In this document: positions 16,090 to 23,808 of the stretch, piece by piece
Numbering within the stretch: position 1 is the stretch's first letter
Layout: each line of letters begins with the position of its first letter
Source of the DNA: Planctomycetia bacterium
Lineage (GTDB): Bacteria > Planctomycetota > UBA1135 > UBA2386
NCBI GenBank assembly: GCA_005776475.1
Contig: SXPB01000123.1
Span: 1-55,198 of the forward strand
Direction of reading: 5' to 3'
Length of the DNA stretch: 55,198 nucleotides
Notes under the pieces: generated by a model
What the model saw: the letters and a program-made list of their open reading frames with translations, nothing else
The model's database searches: none
Told to the model about the DNA's origin: nothing
Position numbers and translations under genes: made by a program

Positions 16090-18962
16090 GCAAGAGCGAC
16101 ACCAAGGATCCAGAACCCACGACCAGGAAGCGACCGAACCGCTTCGTGCCCGTCGACGACGTGCCGAGGCTCGGCTTGTCGCAGCGGGCGCGCGAAGTGG
16201 TCGCGTTGGCGATGTGCGGCCTGGCACTGTTCGGCATGTTGAGCCTGGCGACATTTCGCTACGCGTCGATCGACGACAAGATCCCGACCGGGGGCATGCA
16301 GAACCTGGGCGGTGTCGTCGGCTACCACCTGGCGCACGGCTTCACGCGGTCGCTGGGGTTCGCCGGCTGGGTGCCGTTCCTCATGCTGCTCGTGGCCGGC
16401 ATCTGCATGTTCGTCGGGCGCGTGCTGGCGCGGCCGACGATCAAGGCGCTCGGCACCGTGGTGTTCGCCGCGATGGTGGCGATCCTGTTCGCCGGCGGCG
16501 ACGGCCGGGCGGGCATCACCGCCGCCACGCCGTGTGGCGCGGGCGGCATGTTCGGCATGGTCGTGTCGCCGAAGCTCGAAGACTTCTTCGGTGGCACCGG
16601 CCGCCTGCTGCTGGTGGTGTTCGGCGCGCTGATCGGATTGATGATCGCGACCGAGTGGTTGTTCTCGCAGTTGGTGCTGCGCGCGGTTCGTGGGCTGGAG
16701 TCCGTGTGGCGGCGCCTGCTGCGCCGTCCCGAAGTGGCCACCGCGGGAGCCCCTGTGGGGTTGGCCGACGAGGGCGATGGCGTGGTGTCGAAGCGCAAGC
16801 CAAAGCGTGACAAGGGTGGCGCCGCGGAGGACGCGGAGGCAGCGGGTGCCGTTGCGGCCACTTCGCGCCGCGCCCCGAAGGCGAGCGGCGACGACGCCGC
16901 CGCGGAAGCAGCGGCTGCTGCTGCGGAGGCAGCGGAAGCTGCATCCGAAGGTGCCTTGGTTGGCGGCACGAAGAAGCGGCGCTCCCGCGGGCGCGGCGAG
17001 GACGACGAAGCGACTGGCGACCAGGACGATGCCGACGAGCCCGTGGTCGAGGTGCCGCGCGCCGACAATGGCAAGGACGGCAAGCGCAAGGCGACCCGGC
17101 GCGACGAGCCAGGCGACGATGAAGAAGACGACGACCTCGATGTGCGGGGTGCGGTCGAGACGAAGCCGGCTGCGAGCGGCGACGACGCCGCTGCCGCGCC
17201 CAAGGTCGAGCCGACGCCGGAACCGATGGTGGTCGTGCCGACGCCGGTCGTGATCCGGCCCAAGCCCCCAAAGCCAAAGCCGAAGCCGAAGAAGAAGTCC
17301 ACGGGCCAAGCGCCACTGCCGTTCGAGGACTACCCGTTCCCGCCGATCGAGTTGTTCCAGGAGCCGGTGCTCAATGACGCGTCGACGACGTCGGACGTGT
17401 TGCAGAAGGGCGGGCAGGCCATCGTCAACAAGCTCGCGAACTTCGGCATCCAGGCCGAGGTCGTCGAAGCGTCGGTGGGTCCCGCGGTCACGCAATACGA
17501 ACTGCGTCTGGCCGAGAGCATCCGCGTCAACAAGGTCGTCGGCTTCGAGTCCGACCTCGCCGCCGCGCTGAAGGCGGTGTCGGTGCGCGTCGTCGCACCC
17601 ATTCCCGGCAAGGACACGATCGGCATCGAGGTGCCCAATCCCGAACGGCAGAAGGTGTTCATGCGCGACCTGCTCGACCAGTTCGGGCGGTCGGACGAAC
17701 TCGCCATTCCGCTGTACCTCGGCAAGGACGTCGGCGGCAACCCGATCGTCGAGGACCTGGCGAAGATGCCGCACTTGCTGAGCGCCGGCGGCACCGGCTC
17801 GGGCAAGTCGGTGTGCATCAACTCGATCCTGCTGTCGATCCTGATGACGCGCACGCCGAGCCAGGTGAAGCTGATCCTGGTCGATCCGAAGATGGTCGAG
17901 TTGCAGGCCTACAAGCGGGTGCCGCACCTGTGCTGCGACGTCGTCACCAACATGAAGAAGGCCGCCGGCGTGCTGCAGTGGGCCGTCGACGAGATGGAGA
18001 ACCGCTACGCGCTGCTGTCGGCCGTGGGCGTGAACCACATCCGCAACTACAACCGCCTCGGCCAGCAGGAACTGGCGAAGCGCATGCAGCGCGAGCCCGA
18101 CCCCGAGCGCGTGCAGCTCGCCTACGTCGTCATCGTCATCGACGAGTTCGCCGATTTGATGAACGTGGCGCAGAACGAAGTCGAAGAGCTGATCCAGCGC
18201 CTGGCGCAGAAGTCGCGCGCGGTCGGCATGCACGTGATCCTGGCGACGCAGCGGCCGAGCAGCGAAGTGATCACCGGCATCATCAAGGCGAACCTGCCGT
18301 GCCAGATCGCCTTCAAGGTGAACCGCCGCATCGACTCGCGCGTGATCCTCGACGCCAACGGCGCCGAGAAGCTGCTCTGCTTTGGTGACATGCTCTACAT
18401 GCCACCGGGCGGCGCGGCGCTGTTGCGGGCGCAGGGCACGTTCGTCGCCGACGACGAGATGCAGGCGGTAGTGCGCTTCCTCGAAGAGCAAGGGCAGGAG
18501 CCGCAGTTCACGCCGTCGTTGGTGCAGACGCAGAGCAGCTCGCGCGCGGCGGTTGCCGATCGCGACGAGCGGTATCGCGAAGCCGTGGAGATCGTGCTCG
18601 GCCAACAGCGCGGTTCGGCGACGTTGCTGCAGCGGGCGCTTGCCGTTGGCTACACGCGCGCCACGCGGTTGCTGGAACTGATGGAAGAGGATGGGCTCGT
18701 CGGTCCGTTCGTCGGCAGCAAGTCGCGCGACGTGTTGCTGACGATCGAGGAGTGGCGGGCGCGCGAGGAACAGCGGGAGGCGATGGAAGAGGAGGCGGGC
18801 GAGGGCGAGGCGAGTGGCGATGATGCCGAGGGTGGTGAGCCGGAGGCGGTAGGTGCTGCCGAGGCAGGCGGCGATGTGGCTCCGTTCCTGCTCGATAGTT
18901 CGGGGGCGCCACTGCCGGAGGATGGCTCGGATCCGATGTCGGAGACGGCGACGAAGGACTGA
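16086..18962 (+). CDS. ftsK: FtsK/SpoIIIE DNA translocase
   Basis: The 958-residue translocase should pump chromosomal DNA at the division site. It has four N-terminal TM helices (about 39-58, 96-115, 119-137, 175-195) and an acidic/Ala/Pro-rich linker (~230-400). The alpha-beta motor follows, with Walker A GGTGSGKSVCIN (~567) and Walker B VVIVIDEFADLM (~680), and the TQRPSSEVITGIIKANLP segment. The gamma winged helix (~829-885, EIVLGQQRGSATLLQRALAV...) reads KOPS-type sequences. Beyond gamma there is an extra acidic tail of ~70 residues, unusual for FtsK. The GTG at 16086 overlaps the coaB stop (GTGA) and is preferred to the ATG at 16065. A motorless paralog lies 1.6 kb downstream. Confidence 0.96.
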   Translation: MSKSDTKDPEPTTRKRPNRFVPVDDVPRLGLSQRAREVVALAMCGLALFGMLSLATFRYASIDDKIPTGGMQNLGGVVGYHLAHGFTRSLGFAGWVPFLMLLVAGICMFVGRVLARPTIKALGTVVFAAMVAILFAGGDGRAGITAATPCGAGGMFGMVVSPKLEDFFGGTGRLLLVVFGALIGLMIATEWLFSQLVLRAVRGLESVWRRLLRRPEVATAGAPVGLADEGDGVVSKRKPKRDKGGAAEDAEAAGAVAATSRRAPKASGDDAAAEAAAAAAEAAEAASEGALVGGTKKRRSRGRGEDDEATGDQDDADEPVVEVPRADNGKDGKRKATRRDEPGDDEEDDDLDVRGAVETKPAASGDDAAAAPKVEPTPEPMVVVPTPVVIRPKPPKPKPKPKKKSTGQAPLPFEDYPFPPIELFQEPVLNDASTTSDVLQKGGQAIVNKLANFGIQAEVVEASVGPAVTQYELRLAESIRVNKVVGFESDLAAALKAVSVRVVAPIPGKDTIGIEVPNPERQKVFMRDLLDQFGRSDELAIPLYLGKDVGGNPIVEDLAKMPHLLSAGGTGSGKSVCINSILLSILMTRTPSQVKLILVDPKMVELQAYKRVPHLCCDVVTNMKKAAGVLQWAVDEMENRYALLSAVGVNHIRNYNRLGQQELAKRMQREPDPERVQLAYVVIVIDEFADLMNVAQNEVEELIQRLAQKSRAVGMHVILATQRPSSEVITGIIKANLPCQIAFKVNRRIDSRVILDANGAEKLLCFGDMLYMPPGGAALLRAQGTFVADDEMQAVVRFLEEQGQEPQFTPSLVQTQSSSRAAVADRDERYREAVEIVLGQQRGSATLLQRALAVGYTRATRLLELMEEDGLVGPFVGSKSRDVLLTIEEWRAREEQREAMEEEAGEGEASGDDAEGGEPEAVGAAEAGGDVAPFLLDSSGAPLPEDGSDPMSETATKD

Positions 18963-19142
18963 GTTTGGCAGTGCCGTCTCCGCATGCGTAGCTAGCTGGG
19001 ATCGCAGGTAGGTGACCGACTTGCCGCATTCGCCGGACGCGCTACTCTGCAGCTTCGTCTCTTTTGGCCGTGTTCGGCCGGCTCATGTGATCGACGGGGG
19101 TCGAGTGGCCTTTGGCGGTTTGTGCTCCCAGGGGAGTGACCA
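18963..19142. other. Intergenic gap before the secreted protein gene
   Basis: The gap holds a small hairpin GGCCG-TGTT-CGGCC (19066-19079) preceded by CTTTT, and a good ribosome-binding sequence (AGGGGAG, ending 7 bases before ATG 19143). No clear promoter boxes are visible. Base composition falls noticeably from here into the following gene. Confidence 0.35.
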
Positions 19143-20411
19143 ATGAAAACCAATCTGCGCACCCTCATCGTCCTGGTTTGCGTTGCGAGTGCATCGCGCG
19201 CTCAGCAAGTGTGGAAGGTCAACACCAATGGTGAGCATGGTGCTCACTTCCTTGACTTGCCCGCCGCCGTAGCTGCAGCTGCGCCAGGGGACACAATACT
19301 CGTTTACAACACACCGACTTCAGGTGTCCTTTTCTCGGGCACGACAATCAACAAGCCGCTGCGAATTGTTGGAACAAGAGTCGGCTATCCGCCGACAGCG
19401 ACGGCGAACCCATGGAATGTGGGCATCATTGGAGCGCTGTCCATCGTCGGAATTGCTGCGGGACAGTCCGTCGTGCTTTCCAACCTCTGGATAAGGCACT
19501 GGCCGCCCTCGTCGGGACTTGCGTCGCCGGTCAACATCCTCGACTGCGCAGGCTCGGTATTGCTCGATGACGTCACCTACGATGGGGGCGGCTACTACGG
19601 CCAGTGGATCTCCATCGAGCGGTGTGCCGATGTCGTCCTGCGTGGCTGCGAGTTCCGGATCGGCGGAGATCCCATACGCATCGTGGACTCCAACCTGCTT
19701 CTGTCCAACACGTGGGTCGTTCCGGAGGGCCCTTCCACGTTTGGGTATGCCTACACCATCCAGACTGAGAGCGTTCGACTGCTGCGATCGACAATGACGG
19801 TGGTCGGATCCCTAGTGAGCGGCCCCGGCCCTCTCAACTGGCAGTACCCGACTGCACGCAGCGCTGTCGCCCTCGATGCGTCCACGCTTCGCGTCGGAGC
19901 TTCGGCACGGGTGCAAGGGGGGCTTCATCCGGGGGCTCCTGGTTGGTATCCGGGCGACTACGCGGCGGCATTCACGTTCGTCTCCACAGCCCCGAGCGTC
20001 GTCGAGCGCGACCCCCGGGCCTACCCGTTCTCGCACCCGTACCTGCAACCGCCCGCCATCGTCCCGTGCGACGAGACGTACCACGACTGGGTCGTCGCCG
20101 GCTACGACTTCCACGTCTCCACGCTCGGCCCGGCCGGCGGCTTCGCGCTACTCCTGTTCGGCGACACGATTCCCCGCGTCCCCACTCCGATCGGCGTGCT
20201 CGGCATCGACCCACTGACCGCCGGAGTGCTGGACATCGTGCCGTTGAGTGTGAGCCAGGGTCTCTACCAGTGGACGCTCCACTGCCCGAGTGCGGCGCCG
20301 AGTGCCTACGCGTTCGGCCTGCAGTCGCTGACCTTGTCGCCAAGCGGCGCGATCGGCCTGACCCAGCCGTCGCCGCTGACGGTCGGCTGGCCCACCACGC
20401 GTATTCCGTAG
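19143..20411 (+). CDS. Secreted right-handed beta-helix-like protein with shared C-terminal module
   Basis: The 422-residue product begins with a signal peptide (TNLRTLIVLVCVASASRAQ). Residues ~25-300 look like a parallel beta-helix: repeated short strands such as NKPLRIVGTRVG, SVVLSNLWIRHW, SVLLDDVTYDGGGYY, DVVLRGCEFRIGG and SNLLLSNTWVV. The final ~85 residues (from GGFALLLFGDTI to the end) match the C-terminal module of three other secreted proteins in the window. The first ~270 codons use many A/T third positions, unlike the neighbours; the last part returns to host-like GC-rich codons. This suggests an acquired passenger domain joined to a native C-terminal module. No catalytic residues can be assigned, so adhesion or polysaccharide binding is only a guess. 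Confidence 0.8.
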   Translation: MKTNLRTLIVLVCVASASRAQQVWKVNTNGEHGAHFLDLPAAVAAAAPGDTILVYNTPTSGVLFSGTTINKPLRIVGTRVGYPPTATANPWNVGIIGALSIVGIAAGQSVVLSNLWIRHWPPSSGLASPVNILDCAGSVLLDDVTYDGGGYYGQWISIERCADVVLRGCEFRIGGDPIRIVDSNLLLSNTWVVPEGPSTFGYAYTIQTESVRLLRSTMTVVGSLVSGPGPLNWQYPTARSAVALDASTLRVGASARVQGGLHPGAPGWYPGDYAAAFTFVSTAPSVVERDPRAYPFSHPYLQPPAIVPCDETYHDWVVAGYDFHVSTLGPAGGFALLLFGDTIPRVPTPIGVLGIDPLTAGVLDIVPLSVSQGLYQWTLHCPSAAPSAYAFGLQSLTLSPSGAIGLTQPSPLTVGWPTTRIP

Positions 20412-20519
20412 GCGCGACGCAGTGCGCCGGCGGCCATCGCGCGCAAAAGAAGCCCCGAGGTGACGACGCGAACGCCGACACCATCGCTTGTGGCGTGCCG
20501 GTGCCACCGGTAGATTCGT

Positions 20520-20552
20520 AGCGTTCCCTTCGGTGGCGCCGGATGGAACGCT
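20520..20552 (+). other. Leader hairpin upstream of the motorless FtsK paralog
   Basis: Perfect 8-bp arms AGCGTTCC (20520-20527) and GGAACGCT (20545-20552), with an inner CGG/CCG pairing possible in the loop. It ends 10 bases before the strong GGGAGGGG ribosome-binding sequence (20562-20569) of the GTG at 20580. It may be a terminator for the upstream gene or a translational control element; there is no T tract. Confidence 0.45.
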
Positions 20553-20579
20553 CGCACTGCCCGGGAGGGGCGCAACACC

Positions 20580-22298
20580 GTGAATACGTCGGGATCGCAC
20601 CAGGTAGTTCCCTCGCGCACCATCGCCCACAGCCTGTGGCCGTGGCTTCCCATCGGCATCTCGACGGTGTCGGTGTCGGCGCTGCTGTACTACCACTTCC
20701 ACCAGTTCGAGTTCACGCCGACCGCGCCGCTGCAACTCGCCTACGCGTGGATCTACCGCAGCTTCGGGCTGGCGCCGTCGTTCCTGTTCTTCCTGCTGGT
20801 CGCGGCCTGGAGCTCGGTCTGGTTGCTGACCGGCGAGTTGCAGCGGCCGGTCAGCCGGTTGCTGCGCATCACCAGCATGTCGGTGCTGGTCGGCATCTTC
20901 CTGAACCTCGGCGAAGGCGGCGTGTCGCCGGGTGTGCACAAGGGCGAACTGGGGGCGTGGCTCGCGTTTGGACTGTGGCAGTGGTTTGGCTACGTGCCGA
21001 GCCTGGTCGTCGTGTTCGCGATGACCTTTGCCTCGATGCTGCTCGCGACCGACTTCTTCTTCAGCGACGCCTTCGAGCGGTTGCGTCGCACGCGTGCGGC
21101 GGAAGCGGGTGTCGAAGACGAAGTCACCGAGCGCCTGCGCAGCATCGGCGGGGCCAGTCCCCAGCCGGTGGCGTCGGAGGCGCCGTCGTCGGCGATGACG
21201 CCGCACGTTCCCGATGCCGACGTCGAGTTGACCCGGTCGACGCCGCACGATGCGTTGCCAACGCCGTCGGCCGCCGAGCCGATGGAGATCGACGCGCCAC
21301 GGCAGCGCCGTTCGTACTTCGAACGCCGGCGCGAACGCCAGGGGCATCGCACGGCGCACGACGACGAATGGACGCCGCTGGCCCCGGAGAGCCAGGAGAT
21401 CGACAACGCCGAAACGCTGGCCCACGAGCCGGTGCGTGCGACCGACGAGACCGAAGCCGAGGATGAGCCTCGCTCGGAGATCCAGGACGCGTGGTCGACG
21501 GCAGAAGCGCTGGCGCGCGAAGTGCCGCCGGCCGAGGCGCCGCGGGTGCAGCGCGCTCCCGATGTCGAAGCGGAAGCTGCCCGCTGGATCTCTGACTTCG
21601 GCGAGCCGGCCGACGAGCCGCCGGTGGTGGAGCCGGAGATTCCCGCGTCGCGCTGGTCGCATGCCATCGATCTCGGCGCCAGCCCCTTGGAGACGGCGGC
21701 GGCTGGCTTCGACGCCAGGCCCGAACCGCAACCGGAACCGCAACCGGACCCGGCGGCCGCGGATGGCGATGTCGTCGCCGCGCGCGATGCGTTCGCCAGC
21801 GAGTTGGAGCGCATGATCGCGCCCACGACGGAATCCAAGTTCGTGCGCGAATTGGAACCGGAAGTGCTGGCGACGAACGAGTTCGTGGTCGTGTCGGGAA
21901 CGCCGGCGGAGCTCTCGCCCGAGCCGCCACCCGGGTCGGACGAGGTGAAGGACGACGAGTTGGCGGCAGCAGCCGAGCCGTCGGAGCCCGTGGTGTCGAT
22001 TCCGCGGCCCGACGTGGTGCCGCCGCCTCGGTTGTTCGAGCCGGTCGCGATCGTGCCACCGCCGCCGCCGGAGCCGGAATCGAAGCAGCAGCAGCTGTTC
22101 GGTGGCCAGCTCGACGAAAACCTCGTGCAGGAGGCGATCGAGCTGGTGACCGGGTCGCGGCGCGCCAGCGTCACCTTCCTGCAGCGCAAGCTGCGCATCG
22201 ACTACGCGCTCGCGGCCGACGTGCTCGCCGAGTTGGCGGCGCGCGGCATCATCGCGGTGGAAGGCGATGCGACGCAGGGGCGCGTGCTCGGCTCGTGA
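20580..22298 (+). CDS. Motorless FtsK paralog: four-TM domain, acidic linker and gamma winged helix
   Basis: The 572-residue protein has FtsK ends but no motor. TM helices lie at about 18-40, 62-85, 94-114 and 130-160. Segments align with the FtsK membrane domain here: LQLAYAWIYRSFGLAPSFLF with VGYHLAHGFTRSLGFAGWVP, and FAMTFASMLLATDFFF with VVFGALIGLMIATEWLF. A Pro/Glu/Ala-rich linker of ~340 residues follows. Residues ~510-572 (VQEAIELVTGSRRASVTFLQ, then RKLRIDYALAADVLAELAARG) align with the FtsK gamma domain. No Walker A, Walker B or RecA-like segment occurs anywhere. The GTG start has a strong SD 10 bases upstream. Likely role (inference): membrane tethering of KOPS-containing DNA or modulation of FtsK hexamers. 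Confidence 0.85.
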   Translation: MNTSGSHQVVPSRTIAHSLWPWLPIGISTVSVSALLYYHFHQFEFTPTAPLQLAYAWIYRSFGLAPSFLFFLLVAAWSSVWLLTGELQRPVSRLLRITSMSVLVGIFLNLGEGGVSPGVHKGELGAWLAFGLWQWFGYVPSLVVVFAMTFASMLLATDFFFSDAFERLRRTRAAEAGVEDEVTERLRSIGGASPQPVASEAPSSAMTPHVPDADVELTRSTPHDALPTPSAAEPMEIDAPRQRRSYFERRRERQGHRTAHDDEWTPLAPESQEIDNAETLAHEPVRATDETEAEDEPRSEIQDAWSTAEALAREVPPAEAPRVQRAPDVEAEAARWISDFGEPADEPPVVEPEIPASRWSHAIDLGASPLETAAAGFDARPEPQPEPQPDPAAADGDVVAARDAFASELERMIAPTTESKFVRELEPEVLATNEFVVVSGTPAELSPEPPPGSDEVKDDELAAAAEPSEPVVSIPRPDVVPPPRLFEPVAIVPPPPPEPESKQQQLFGGQLDENLVQEAIELVTGSRRASVTFLQRKLRIDYALAADVLAELAARGIIAVEGDATQGRVLGS

Positions 22299-22458
22299 GC
22301 GCGCGCGGACGCGATTTTCTTGCACAGGCAGAAGTTGGCGTCGGGCCGAGCGCGCTTGGCCGACGTCCCCAGTTTCCCCACGACTACTGACAGGTTCTCA
22401 ACAGGCTGCCGCCTTGCGCGGTGGCGCTGGTTCGATAAGGGATGCGTCGGCGTACGGC
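22299..22458. other. Gap before dnaB, promoter not resolved
   Basis: A 160-base gap with a stretch of lower GC (TTTTCTTGCAC near 22316-22326). No convincing -35/-10 pair, DnaA box or terminator was found. The dnaB frame stays open upstream to 22267, so a start earlier than 22459 cannot be excluded. Confidence 0.3.
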
Positions 22459-23808
22459 ATGGTCGACTTCAAACAGACCTTCGATGGGCGGGGTGTGCCG
22501 CAGAATCTCGAGGCAGAGCGTTCCGTCCTGGGAGCGCTGCTGCTGCATTCCGATGCAGTCGTCGATGTGACCTTCCTGAAACCGGAGGACTTCTACCTCC
22601 CGCGCCACCAGGTCATCTTCCAGTCGATCCTGTCGGCGTACAACGGCCGGCACGCGACCGACCCGATCGTGGTGGGCGAAGAGCTGTCGCGCAACGGCCG
22701 CCTGGAAGAGGCCGGCGGCCACGAGCAGCTGCTCGACCTGATGGAGAGCGTCGTCACTGCGGCGGGCGTCGTCTACCACGCCGAGATCGTGCGCGAGAAG
22801 TCGATTTCGCGGCGCCTGCTCGAGACCTGCCTCGACGTCGCGCGTCGGGCCTACGACAACGAACTGGAAGCGAAGGAACTGCTCGACGAAGCCGAGCGGC
22901 AGATCTTCGAGATCTCGCGTCTCGACAAGACCGGCGACGCGGTCAGCATCGCCGACGTGCTGCAGTCGACGTTCGAACGCATCGACCGGCTGCGTGAGCG
23001 CGAAGGGCGCCTGACCGGCCTCGGCACCGATTTCTACGACCTCGACGACCTGACCGGCGGCCTGCAGCCGGGCGAGCTGATCATCATTGCGGCGCGGCCG
23101 TCGATGGGTAAGACCACGTTCGCGCTCAACCTGACCGAGCGGGCGGCGTCGCTGGGGGCGGCGATCGCCTTCTTCTCGCTCGAAATGTCGAACCAGCAGG
23201 TCATCCAGAACATGCTGTGCTGCCGGTCGCAGATCGACGGCTCGGCGATGCGCAAGGGGCGGATCACCGACCAGCAATACAAGCGGCTGCAGGACGAGGC
23301 GGCGAAGCTCTACGAGACGCCGATCTATGTCGACGACACCCCGGGCATCTCGATCACGCAGCTGCGGGCGAAGTGCCGCCGGTTGAAGCAGAAGCACAAC
23401 ATCGGCATGGTCGTCGTCGACTACCTGCAGCTGATGTCGGGCGGCGGCCGGTTCGAGAGCCGCCAGCAAGAAATCTCGGCGATTTCGCGTGGCCTGAAGA
23501 GCATTTCCCGCGAGCTTTCCGTGCCGGTGATCGCGCTCTCGCAGCTCAACCGCGACGTCGAGAACCGCGACGACCACCGGCCTCGCATGTCCGACTTGCG
23601 CGAGTCCGGGGCGATCGAGCAGGATGCCGACGTCATCATCCTGCTGCACCGCGACGACTACTACAAACCGACCGAGCAGAATGCAGGCCTGGCGCAGATC
23701 ATCATCGCCAAACAGCGCAACGGTCCGACCGGTGAAGTGGTGCTGCGTTTCTTCCGCGAGTACATGCGTTTTGAGAACTACACCCGCAGGGCCGAACCGA
23801 TGCAGTGA
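22459..23808 (+). CDS. dnaB: Replicative DNA helicase DnaB
   Basis: The 449-residue product is the hexameric replication-fork helicase. The N-terminal domain begins VPQNLEAERSVLGALLL and includes DFYLPRHQVIFQSI. The linker leads to the RecA-like domain with LTGGLQPGELIIIAARPSMG, Walker A RPSMGKTT (~215), FFSLEMS, Walker B VVVDYLQLM, the SRGLKSISRELSVPVIALSQ segment and DLRESGAIEQDADVI. There is no intein. ATG 22459 (MVDFKQTF) gives a normal N-terminus. The bamA-like gene starts at or before its end, so dnaB may head a four-gene transcription unit. Confidence 0.97.
   Translation: MVDFKQTFDGRGVPQNLEAERSVLGALLLHSDAVVDVTFLKPEDFYLPRHQVIFQSILSAYNGRHATDPIVVGEELSRNGRLEEAGGHEQLLDLMESVVTAAGVVYHAEIVREKSISRRLLETCLDVARRAYDNELEAKELLDEAERQIFEISRLDKTGDAVSIADVLQSTFERIDRLREREGRLTGLGTDFYDLDDLTGGLQPGELIIIAARPSMGKTTFALNLTERAASLGAAIAFFSLEMSNQQVIQNMLCCRSQIDGSAMRKGRITDQQYKRLQDEAAKLYETPIYVDDTPGISITQLRAKCRRLKQKHNIGMVVVDYLQLMSGGGRFESRQQEISAISRGLKSISRELSVPVIALSQLNRDVENRDDHRPRMSDLRESGAIEQDADVIILLHRDDYYKPTEQNAGLAQIIIAKQRNGPTGEVVLRFFREYMRFENYTRRAEPMQ

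Noticed and set aside
15402-18605. Long open frame of over 1000 codons on the minus strand opposite ftsK and coaB
   Set aside because: Arg/His/Gln-rich translation without domains, exactly opposite two strongly recognisable genes; a product of high GC and codon bias.
22299-22458. Possible replication origin or DnaA box cluster upstream of dnaB
   Set aside because: No TTATCCACA-like boxes, AT-rich unwinding region or dnaA/dnaN genes were seen.
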